This document shows, piece by piece, positions 11,385-20,055 of a DNA stretch of 64,000 nucleotides. The DNA is taken from contig NC_066581.1 of the NCBI RefSeq assembly GCF_024323335.1, positions 350,118,409-350,182,408 of the forward strand. The letters run 5' to 3'. Each line of letters opens with the position of its first letter. Positions within the stretch are counted from its first letter, which is position 1. Source of the DNA: Lathyrus oleraceus. Taxonomy: Eukaryota > Streptophyta > Magnoliopsida > Fabales > Fabaceae. Below the pieces are notes generated by a model. The model did no database searches and had not been told where the DNA came from. It saw nothing but the letters and a program-made list of their open reading frames with translations. The translations under genes were made by a program, and so were the position numbers.

Positions 11385-13486
11385 CTAATCATTTATCGCT
11401 TGCTTGTAATAACGTTTTGAATTCTTATGAGGATTGTGGGCTTAGAAAATTGGGTCATCCAAACTCTTATGTTTTGTCTCATTGATGTAAAACTGGTTTG
11501 TTGGGAAATAAAAATGTTATTTCTAATGCCTCTATTTCATGTTCTGTTTGCAAATTGGCTAAAAGTAAATCACTTCCTTTTTTGTTTGATGCTCACCGTG
11601 CCTCCACTTGTTTTGAGATTATTCATATTGATGTATGTGGAATGTCTCCTATAGTTTCTCATGCTCACTATAAATATTTTGTCATATCTATCGATGATTA
11701 TAGTCGTTTTACTTGGATATATCTTCTCCGTTCTAAATCTGAAATATTTTATATGTTTAAGAAATTTTTGACATATGTTGAAACTTAATTTCAAGCAAGT
11801 GTTAAAAATTTTCTCTCTGACTCTGGTGGTGAGTACATGTCTCATGAGTTTTAGAAATACCTTCAACAAAAAGGCATCTTGTCTCAACAATCTTGTCCCA
11901 ATACTCCTCAACAAAATGGCATGGCAGAACGTAAGAATCATCATATTCTTGATGTAACACGCACCTTACTTCTCCAAGATTTTGTACCATCCCAATTTTG
12001 GGTGGAGGCTCTTCCCACACATGTCTTCTTGATCAATCGTCTTCCTTCTACGGTTATTGATCTTGATTCTCCTTTCTTTTGTTTTTATAAAATTCATCCT
12101 GATTATAGTGCTTTACATACTTTTGTGTGTGTGTGTGTTTTGTTCACTTACCTCCATTTGAAAGGCATAAGCTTGGAGCACAGTCAGTTCAATGTGCATT
12201 TATGGGATATAGTAACTCTTATAAGGTATTTGTGTGTTATGATGTCACTAACCATCATTTTCGCATTTCTAGGAATGTGACATTTTTTGATAATCAGTTT
12301 ATGTATCCTTGTGTTTCTCCTGCCATTAATGATATTGTTACTCTTCATAAGTTTTCTATTATGCCTCAATCTATAGAACGTTATAAACCAGGTCATGTAT
12401 ATGTCAGAAAACACAGACAGGAGGTTCCTACACCCTTTTCCCGATGCTGAACCGCCACCTGATCCTATACCAGTTGAAACACGATGTTCTGGTTGAATAT
12501 CTTAAGCACCGGATAGATATTCACCAGACAAGTATGATTCCTCACATACTTCTTTGACTACCACACTCTCTAGCATATCTATTCCTACTTACTACTCACA
12601 AGCTATTAAAGATGTGCGATGGATAAAAGCAATGAATGAAGAGCTTCAAGCTCTGCAAGGGAATTTCATATGGGATATTATCTCTTGTCCTCCTGAAGTC
12701 AAACCTAAAGGTTGCAAATGGGTGTATTCTATGAAATTGAACTCTGATGGGTCCCTCAACCGTTACAAGGCTCGTTTGGTTGCTTTAGAAAACAAGCATG
12801 AATAAGGAATTGATTATGATGAGAAATTTGCACCGGTTGCCAAAATGACAATTGTTCACACGATCATCTCTATAGCTACTTCTAGTGGGTGGTCTATTCA
12901 TAAAATGGATGTGAATAATGCTTTTCTTCATGGTGACATGACAAAAGATAATTATATGACTCCGCCTCAAGGTTTATTCTCTTCATCTAAAGGCGTGTGC
13001 AAGCTCAAACACTCCTTATATGGTTTGAAATAGGCACCTAGAGCATGGTATGAGAAATTTCGCTCCACTCGACTTAGGTTCTCCTTTACTCATAGTCATT
13101 ATGATTCCTCTTTGTTTGTTCATAACACATCTACGAGTACTGTTCTGCTTCTTTTGTATGTTGATGATATGATTATTATTGGTTCTGATCATGCTTTCAT
13201 GCAGCGACTAAAGCAACAGTTACATACCTCATCTCACAGGAAAGATTTGGGTAATCTACATTATTTTCTTGGTCTTTAGGTTCATTCTACCCTTCCTCCA
13301 TCAGCACAAGTATGCCACATATTTGATTTCTATGGTTGGTCTCTAATAAGCTAATCCAGTGGATACCCCTCTTGAGGTTAATGTTAAATATCATCATGAT
13401 GATGGTGATCTTTTGCCCGATCCTTTATTCTATCAACATATTGTGGGTAACCTGAATTACTTGAATATTACTCGTCCTGACATATC
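11385..13486 (+). pseudogene. copia-2 integrase-RT, first copy (truncated)
   Basis: Carries copia integrase (HIDVCGM, SDSGGEY, GMAERKN) and RT (MDVNNAFLHGD, LLYVDDMIIIGSD), with stops and frameshifts. TAG or TAA replaces likely Gln at about 11786, 11851, 13031 and 13277. It is nearly identical to 31916-34017, with a single difference seen (near 13167), so the disabling mutations predate the duplication. Similarity ends abruptly at 13486, inside the RT C-terminal region. Confidence 0.9.
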
Positions 13487-13508
13487 CTTTATTCTATCAG
13501 CATATTGT
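13485..13508 (+). repeat. 24-bp templated filler at the rearrangement junction
   Basis: This 24-bp stretch repeats 13421-13444 with one mismatch, 40 bp downstream of its template. It lies exactly between the end of the copia-2 copy and the start of Ogre leader sequence. Short locally copied fillers are typical of end-joining after aborted synthesis. Confidence 0.75.
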
Positions 13509-14278
13509 TGCAACGTGACATACCACAAGCCAGACGAGGTTCATTTGATAGTGCTTTCCTCTGTGGGGTACTCCACTTTGGTTGAGTTACTTCATCTGAA
13601 CTATTGACTCTGGTGACCGATCATTTCCCGGATCTTTGGTTTAGACGATCTCAGGAGAGCTGCAATGGCACACCCGAAAGGGCAAACCCATTGAGTATCT
13701 CTGCCCGATTGTCGAGACTATTGTCCGCCTTAGGATGACCTGTTTAGAATTTACCTGTGAGGGGAGGGTGATTCTTTCAGATGCATGTTCAGATGGTGAC
13801 TTTGATGGTGACTAATTGTTCCGTGGATCAGAGTCCTACTTATAAGTCGGATTTATGGCCGTTTATTTCTGAGACGCCGGAGTGATGTCCGTGATTTATC
13901 AGTGGGGATCCGTTTATTTCAGGATTCCCCGGGCCGATTTTATCAGTGGGGATCCGTTTATTTCAGGATTCCCCGGGCCGATTCAGATGTTGTGGGTATC
14001 TGCTCAGAGTTTTGTCTGGTGATGATGATGATGTATCTGTCTTCCGTTTATTTCGGAACCCTTGGATCGGATGGGTGATTGTACATTCCTCAGATGGTTA
14101 TGATCAGTTCAGAGACCAGGTTTCAGTACAGATGATCAGATGGCTTGGAGGATGGCAACGCATTGCATTCATTCATCAGCATCATTACATTTTGCATTTA
14201 CCTGCATCTAACACATGTTTATCCATATGCAGGGACATTTTTGATCGAGACCCTGGTTGAGAGACTTTCTGCTCAGAT
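13509..14278 (+). other. Ogre leader remnant, with 43-bp direct duplication
   Basis: Non-coding leader before ORF1, truncated on the left by the junction at 13508. A tandem duplication with a 43-bp period lies at 13895-13980 (TCAGTGGGGATCCGTTTATT in each copy). The ORF starting near 13946 depends on this repeat and is not a credible gene. Confidence 0.6.
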
Positions 14279-15979
14279 ATGAGGACCGGCCTGAAAAACA
14301 ACGTTGCCTACAGTTTCTTCAACCCAGAGATTGATGAGTTGAGAGATATGATTGCATTGATTACACCTGACCATGTGGGGATGTTCAGAGAGTCATACGG
14401 TAGTATCCTGAAGATGGTTTTCAGACTCACTGACAGTGACAGAAGCGCCATTCATACTCTTCTCCAGTTCTATGACCCGGGGCTGAGGTGCTTTGTGTTT
14501 CCAGACCATCTGTTGGGACCTCTGATGGAGGATTATGCTAGCATCCTGGGTGTTCAGATCCGCGATCAGATTCCTTTTTGTGCTATTAGGAGAGAGCCTG
14601 ACGTCCTTGGGATTTCCCGTGCTCTTTATTTGAGTCCGGAAATAGTCAAGGAGGGTTTGAAGGAGAAAGGAAAGTTACCAGGTTTTCACTTGAGTTTCTT
14701 GGAAGCTAAGGCCAAGGAACACGCTGCTGTGGGTGATTGGAAGACGGTTTGTGCTTTGATTGCTGCGGGCATTTATGGGGTTATCCTGTTTCCTAATCAG
14801 AAGAGCTTTGTGGACCATAATGCCATCAGATTGTTCATGCAGAGAAACCCTATTCCTACTCTGATCGGAGATGTTTATTACTCGGTTCATAACAGGAATG
14901 AGAAGCGGCGTGGTGGTTTGATCCGGTGCTGTGCTCAGTTACTCTTCAGGTGGTTTATGGGGTATTTGCCTTCCAGAGGTGCTTTTGCTCATCTTGATCC
15001 TTCGGTCAAGTGGTCCTTCAGGTTGATGGGGTTGCGGGCTAAGGACATAGCGTGGACTCATAATGGTTTGGCTGGACGGAATTTTATATATAGCTGCGAG
15101 GATTTTCCCAATGTGCCTCTCATAGGAGTTCAGGGTTGCATTAATTACAACCCAACGCTTCTTAGGAGACAAATGGGATTTGCTATGGAGGTTCCTCCCC
15201 TTGAGTGTGAGACTCAGGAGTCCTTTTACTTCCCGATTGAGGGCAATCAGGCCAAGTTGATGCAGGTGTCCGAGGCATGGCGCAACATTCAGAAGAAGGG
15301 TAAGGTTCCATTTGGTAAGGTCAACTGTCGGTATTTTCCTCTATTCGAAGATTGGTTGCGGAAGAGGATCGAAGCCACATTTCTACCATTTCCGGGGGGT
15401 GATCCTGTGTGTCCTATGATTGAGGGTCCAAGTTCTTCTGTCGACATGGAGGAATTCCTTGAGATGAAGAGGGCCAGAGATCAATTACTTGCAGAGAAAG
15501 CTGAATTGGAAAGAAGTGTTGCTCGGTTTCAGGCAGCTAATCAGGAGATCAAAGTGAAGATGGAAGATCAAGACAAGCGGCATGCCCTAGAAGCCAAGTG
15601 CTTTGAGATGGATACAGCCTACTATGGGAAGATCAGCCAAGCTTTAGCATCATCCAACAGGGAGCACGACATCACCAAGGAGAAGCTGTTCAGAGCGTCA
15701 CAGGTCATTGAGGATGAGAAGAGGAGGCAAATCCTTGTCCGAGATCAGAGGGATGCTAGAGCTCGAGTTCTGGCTGCAGAGTGGGAAGCGGAGAAAGCAA
15801 AGATCAGGGCTGAGAGAGATCACTACATGGCTGAGAGAGATCACTACTTCAGGCAAATGAAGATTCATCAGAAGGAAGTTGGAAGATTGCAGCAGGAGAA
15901 CACCGAGCTCAGGTTCGCCGCAGAGTTCGCGAGGATGGAAGATGAGATAGGGCCATCTGTGGGACCCTCATCGAGCTAG
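14279..15979 (+). CDS. Ogre ORF1, protein of unknown function (566 aa)
   Basis: An intact frame from ATG 14279. Its function is not known; Ogre elements characteristically carry such an ORF upstream of gag. The N-terminal ~390 residues form a globular region rich in aromatic and Arg residues and resemble an uncharacterised plant domain I recall as DUF7745 (from memory, unverified). Residues about 395-550 are strongly charged and heptad-like (MEEFLEMKRARDQLLAEKAE..., AERDHYMAERDHYFRQMK), so a long coiled coil is likely, perhaps for self-assembly. No catalytic motif, signal peptide or membrane segment is seen. It stays open while neighbours are broken, which fits a fairly young element. Unlike most ORFs here it has no internal stop. 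Confidence 0.82.
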   Translation: MRTGLKNNVAYSFFNPEIDELRDMIALITPDHVGMFRESYGSILKMVFRLTDSDRSAIHTLLQFYDPGLRCFVFPDHLLGPLMEDYASILGVQIRDQIPFCAIRREPDVLGISRALYLSPEIVKEGLKEKGKLPGFHLSFLEAKAKEHAAVGDWKTVCALIAAGIYGVILFPNQKSFVDHNAIRLFMQRNPIPTLIGDVYYSVHNRNEKRRGGLIRCCAQLLFRWFMGYLPSRGAFAHLDPSVKWSFRLMGLRAKDIAWTHNGLAGRNFIYSCEDFPNVPLIGVQGCINYNPTLLRRQMGFAMEVPPLECETQESFYFPIEGNQAKLMQVSEAWRNIQKKGKVPFGKVNCRYFPLFEDWLRKRIEATFLPFPGGDPVCPMIEGPSSSVDMEEFLEMKRARDQLLAEKAELERSVARFQAANQEIKVKMEDQDKRHALEAKCFEMDTAYYGKISQALASSNREHDITKEKLFRASQVIEDEKRRQILVRDQRDARARVLAAEWEAEKAKIRAERDHYMAERDHYFRQMKIHQKEVGRLQQENTELRFAAEFARMEDEIGPSVGPSSS

Positions 15980-16503
15980 ATCTTTCATTTGTGTTGGATT
16001 ACCGTCAGGCTTGTTGACGGAATTCACTTGTTTGTAGTTCTTTCCTATTCTGGAGGATTGTATTTGACTTTATTTGACTTGATGTATGACTATGGCACTG
16101 ATTGTGCACTCTTTGGTTATGTAATGGTGATTTTTCATTCAGTGATTGGTTTTCAAGCTTTATTTGCTTTGCTGTATGCACTCTCACAAGCACACACATG
16201 GTTGGGGGTATCATGCTGAATCGTATATCTCCGATCTGCACGATGAATCAAATGCTGAATGACTAAATATTGATGCCGGATTATTATCTGTCTCAATGAT
16301 GCCAGGATCGAGAGACAAAGTGTCCTTCATATGGATAGACACTGCATTCATGCATTGATCATAATAACTGTGTTTTATTTTGCAGGTGTTTGTTACTAAC
16401 GTGCTCGATTGTTACAGGAATCATTGCTCGCGCTCGAAGAACCGTACCTTTGCACTCAACACGCCCTCACAGATATTACACCAGAAGAAATACTCCCAGA
16501 CTC
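15980..16503 (+). other. Spacer between Ogre ORF1 and gag
   Basis: Non-coding up to about 16390. Two acceptor-like sites, TTTTATTTTGCAG (ending 16385) and GATTGTTACAG (near 16418), precede an in-frame, gag-like extension without ATG (16390-16503, with Arg-rich RRTVPLHSTRPHRYYTRRNT). The gag N terminus may therefore be supplied by splicing or non-AUG initiation; this is inference. Confidence 0.4.
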
Positions 16504-19500
16504 ATGGAGCTTCCCAGCGCAGATATGCTCGAGCTAAAAGATAAAATGAACGAGCTGATCAACATAATGCAAGGTTTCGCAGTTGGTCAGAAAGCGTTAG
16601 CAGACAAGGTTGAAAAGCTCGAGCGGGCTTCTGCAGCAAACAGTGGGGTTAACCTGGATGGAGTCTCCAACCAGGGGCAGGGGTCTCGAGACGACGGAAA
16701 GAGGACGACTGTGGGTCTCGTGAATAATGCTGGTGGTCTTGGTGGTGCTGGTGGCCAACCGGGTCCGAATATGAAAGACAATTTTGTGCCTCCGTTTTAC
16801 GGGTTCGATGAAGACCAAGAGGAAGACAGGGAGGCTGATCAGTTCTCGATGCAGAACGAGCCGTTTGTTCCTTATAACGCTCCACCTCAGAATAAGGAGA
16901 TTCAGCTGCTGGCTGAGAAGATTAAGGTGTTGGAGAGTTATACCACGCCCGGGGTGGTGAATATGTCTAATATGGGGCTGGTGGAGGGGATTGTGATCCC
17001 GCAGAAGTTCAAGGCGCCCAGTTTTGACAGATATAACGGGAGTTCTTGCCCAGAGACGCACTTACAAGCTTTTGTCCGCAAGATCTCTGCATACACAACG
17101 GACCAGAAATTGTGGATGTACTTCTTCCAGGACAGCCTGTCCGGAGGCTCCCTGGAATGGTATACTAAGCTGAAATCGTCCGATATAAAGAGCTGGCAGG
17201 ATCTTGGGGACGCTTTCTTCAAGCAGTACCAGTTCAATGCTGATATGGCCCCGAGTCGTACCCAGCTGCAGGGTATGTCTCAGAAGAACAATGAGGGGTT
17301 TAAAGAGTATGCTCAAAGATGGAGAGAACTGGCTGCGAGGGTGCAACCTCCTCTGGTGGATCGTGAAATGTCTGACTTGTTTATGGGGACCCTGCAGGGG
17401 CCGTTTGCGGAAAGGATGGTGGGTTGTCCTGTCACCAATTTCTCCGATATTGTGGTAGCTGGAGAGCGGATAGAAAGTTGGTTGAAGTTGGGTAAAATTC
17501 AGAGTAATGCATCTTCTTCTTCGTCAGGGTCGAAAAAACCGTTTGGTAATGGTGGGCAGAGGAAGAAGGAAGGAGACACCAGTGCCGTTTATACTCAGCG
17601 TGGACCCAGTAGGGACCGTTATTTCCAGCACACTGCTGCAGTAACAATCCCTGCTGAGCCTCAACCTGCACAGCAACAACAGCAGCAACAGAGACAACAA
17701 CCTTTTCAGCAGAGACAGCAAAGGGCTGGTTATCAAGTTCGGGGCAGAGCGCAGGACCGTCAATTTGATAGGCCTCCGGTGACCTATGCTTTCTTGTTCA
17801 AGAAATTGGCAGATTTGGGCCTTGTGCAGACCAGAACTCTGGCACCTTTGAGACCTGATCAAAGGCCAGCCAGCTATGACGAGAATGCCAAGTGTGAATT
17901 CCACTCAGGTGCGCCTGGGCATAACATTGAGAACTGTAAAGCTTTTAAGCACACAGTTCAAGATTTAGTGGATTCAAAGGCCATCAATTTCGCACCATCT
18001 CCCAACGTCAATGCAAATCCCATGCCTGCGCATGGCCAGAGGGGGGTGAACGCCATTTCTGAGGAAAATAGAGTTGGGCTGTCCGATGTGAGTCAGTTGA
18101 AGACGCCTTTGGTGGAGCTGAAAAGTCAGTTGCTGGTGAATGGGGTTTATCCGGGCTGCGGGTCGGGTTGTGCTGAGTGCACTGTTTCTGTGAATGGTTG
18201 TGAGCTTCTGCGGAAGTGTGTCCAGGGTCTGATGGACAGTGGTGATATCCTAGTTGAGAGGGCTGACAAAGAAGGAAGGGAAGAGGTCTCCACCATAACC
18301 ATTTATTACGACCCGGTGGATTTGTCAAACCTTGTGGAGGAGGCTCCAGTTACCATCACGGTACCTGGGCCAATTCCCTACGACAAAGATGATGCCGTGC
18401 CGTGGCATTATGGTGGGGAGGTGTTTTGTAATGGTGAGAAGGTTGAAGAGCAATCTGCAAGTGAAACCACCGTGCTAAAGGTGGATAATGCCGGTCCCAG
18501 CGGTTTCACTCGCAGTGGTAGGCTATTTGCTCCTGATGCGTTGAGGAGAGGGGAGGAAGAAAAAGATAAAAAAGAAAAGGCCGAGGCTTTAGCCAGGGCA
18601 AAGGGAAAAGCTGTGGTGGATAATGGTGGTACTCCTGTGATGACACCGGCGCCTGCGGGGTCGGATAATAAATTTGATGATGAGGCTGAAGAGTTCTTAA
18701 GGATCATCAAAAAGTCGGAGTATAAACTGGTGGATCACTTGCAGCAAACTCCTTCCAAGATCTCAATTCTTTCTTTGTTGCTGAGCTCAGAGGGGCATAG
18801 GGAGGCCTTATTGAAAATTTTGAAGAAGGCTTATGTTCCTCAGGAGATCACCATCAATCAGCTGGAGACGGTCGTATCCAATGTGCATGCTAGCCATGGG
18901 TTGGGCTTTACGGATATGGACCTAACAGTGGATGGCAGAAATCATAATCGGGCGCTACACATAGCTATGGAATGCAAAGGAGCCGTGCTTTCGCATGTGC
19001 TGGTTGATACCGGCTCCTCATTGAATGTGTTGCCAAAGAAAGCCCTGGCAAAGCTAAACTGTGATGGGCTGATTTTGACCCCGACTGATCTGATTGTGCG
19101 AGCATTTGATGGGTCTAAAAGGGCCGTGTTCGGGGAGGTTGAATTGCCGGTGAAGATTGGACCTGAGGTGTTCAAGTCGACTTTCTATGTTATGGACATC
19201 CAGCCGGCTTACAGTTGCCTGTTGGGTCGCCCATGGATCCACGCTGCGGGAGCAGTTACTTCGACTTTGCACCAGAAACTGAAGTATGTCTGGGGAGGTC
19301 AGGTTGTCACCGTCTGCGGAGAGGAGGATATATTTGTCAGCCACCTGTCTTCATTCAAGTATGTGGAGATGGATGGTGAGATCTGGGAGACGCCTAGCCA
19401 GGCATTCGAAACCGTTAAGGTGGAGAATGCTCTGTTCGCAAAGCAGGAGGAGGAGAAACCATCCATCGCTTCTTACAAACAGGCTGCTGAGGTGGTTAAG

Positions 19501-19788
19501 AATGGAGAGGCTCCTGGTTGGGGCAGAATGATGGAGATTCCGGAGAAGAAGGACAGATTTGGGGTTGGATATCAGCCTGGCCGAGGCTCAGGACGAGGCA
19601 GAGGACGTCGTACGTCGGTTACCTTCACAAGCGCCGGAATGCTGGATCCGGATCACATATGCATGATGAGTGAAGACACTGATAGTGACTGCGACGTGGA
19701 CCAATGGATAAAGCCGTGCACACCAGGGATGGAAATCCAGAACTGGAAGGCCGAAGAGATCATCCGGGTCACTCTCCTTGAAGAGTAA
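16504..19788 (+). CDS. Ogre gag-protease polyprotein
   Basis: Open frame of 1094 aa from ATG 16504 to TAA 19786-19788; I chose the first in-frame ATG. Order: short coiled coil (ELKDKMNELINIMQGF), gag core (FDRYNGSSCPETHLQAFVRK, LSGGSLEWYTKL, FKQYQFNADMAPSRTQL), a Gln-rich stretch, a modified zinc finger CEFHSGAPGHNIENC near residue 464 (C-H-H-C spacing, as in Tat-lineage gag, rather than CCHC), and an aspartic protease with DTGSSLNVLPKKAL near residue 835 and LLGRPWIH downstream. It encodes the particle core and the maturation protease. The terminal GAG/TAA overlaps a probable splice donor that would join it to pol. No internal stop. Confidence 0.9.
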   Translation: MELPSADMLELKDKMNELINIMQGFAVGQKALADKVEKLERASAANSGVNLDGVSNQGQGSRDDGKRTTVGLVNNAGGLGGAGGQPGPNMKDNFVPPFYGFDEDQEEDREADQFSMQNEPFVPYNAPPQNKEIQLLAEKIKVLESYTTPGVVNMSNMGLVEGIVIPQKFKAPSFDRYNGSSCPETHLQAFVRKISAYTTDQKLWMYFFQDSLSGGSLEWYTKLKSSDIKSWQDLGDAFFKQYQFNADMAPSRTQLQGMSQKNNEGFKEYAQRWRELAARVQPPLVDREMSDLFMGTLQGPFAERMVGCPVTNFSDIVVAGERIESWLKLGKIQSNASSSSSGSKKPFGNGGQRKKEGDTSAVYTQRGPSRDRYFQHTAAVTIPAEPQPAQQQQQQQRQQPFQQRQQRAGYQVRGRAQDRQFDRPPVTYAFLFKKLADLGLVQTRTLAPLRPDQRPASYDENAKCEFHSGAPGHNIENCKAFKHTVQDLVDSKAINFAPSPNVNANPMPAHGQRGVNAISEENRVGLSDVSQLKTPLVELKSQLLVNGVYPGCGSGCAECTVSVNGCELLRKCVQGLMDSGDILVERADKEGREEVSTITIYYDPVDLSNLVEEAPVTITVPGPIPYDKDDAVPWHYGGEVFCNGEKVEEQSASETTVLKVDNAGPSGFTRSGRLFAPDALRRGEEEKDKKEKAEALARAKGKAVVDNGGTPVMTPAPAGSDNKFDDEAEEFLRIIKKSEYKLVDHLQQTPSKISILSLLLSSEGHREALLKILKKAYVPQEITINQLETVVSNVHASHGLGFTDMDLTVDGRNHNRALHIAMECKGAVLSHVLVDTGSSLNVLPKKALAKLNCDGLILTPTDLIVRAFDGSKRAVFGEVELPVKIGPEVFKSTFYVMDIQPAYSCLLGRPWIHAAGAVTSTLHQKLKYVWGGQVVTVCGEEDIFVSHLSSFKYVEMDGEIWETPSQAFETVKVENALFAKQEEEKPSIASYKQAAEVVKNGEAPGWGRMMEIPEKKDRFGVGYQPGRGSGRGRGRRTSVTFTSAGMLDPDHICMMSEDTDSDCDVDQWIKPCTPGMEIQNWKAEEIIRVTLLEE

Positions 19789-20055
19789 TATTTTTCTTGT
19801 TTTCATTCTTATTTGCATGAAAGTCATGCGTGTTGCCCGACACGTAATGGTCCATTGTAAGGGCCACCTCATGTTTAAATTTGCAAGATTTTGCATCATT
19901 AATAAAGGATGTTTTTCAGTTAAAAGCGGTGTTCCCTGTTTTTTATTTATTTTTGCAGTTTAAAAATAAAAATAAATAAAAATGGCAATGTTTTCATTTT
20001 TCTTTTGTTTTCTCACACCGGTTCTAAAGCAATGCATGAATCAACATTCATGCAG
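19785..20055 (+). other. Probable Ogre intron between protease and pol (271 nt)
   Basis: Donor GA|GTAATA at 19785 overlaps the gag-pro stop. Acceptor TGCAG ends at 20055 after a T-rich tract. Removing it places the last two bases of exon 1 (GA) with A20056 to form GAA and continues directly in the pol frame, which is otherwise shifted. An alternative acceptor ending at 19958 runs into a stop. A spliced intron at this place is known for Ogre elements. Confidence 0.7.

Noticed and set aside
9957..11392. Several 60-148-aa ORFs inside the Ogre LTR
   Set aside because: Identical in both LTRs, no motifs and no codon bias. The span overlaps LTR repeats and is better explained as U3/R/U5 sequence.
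6384..13486. A 7.1-kb LTR that includes captured copia sequence
   Set aside because: CTAAT lies directly after 11384 and after 31915, and the copia frame resumes there. The copia part is therefore insertion-site flank, and the second copy continues beyond 34017 where the first stops.
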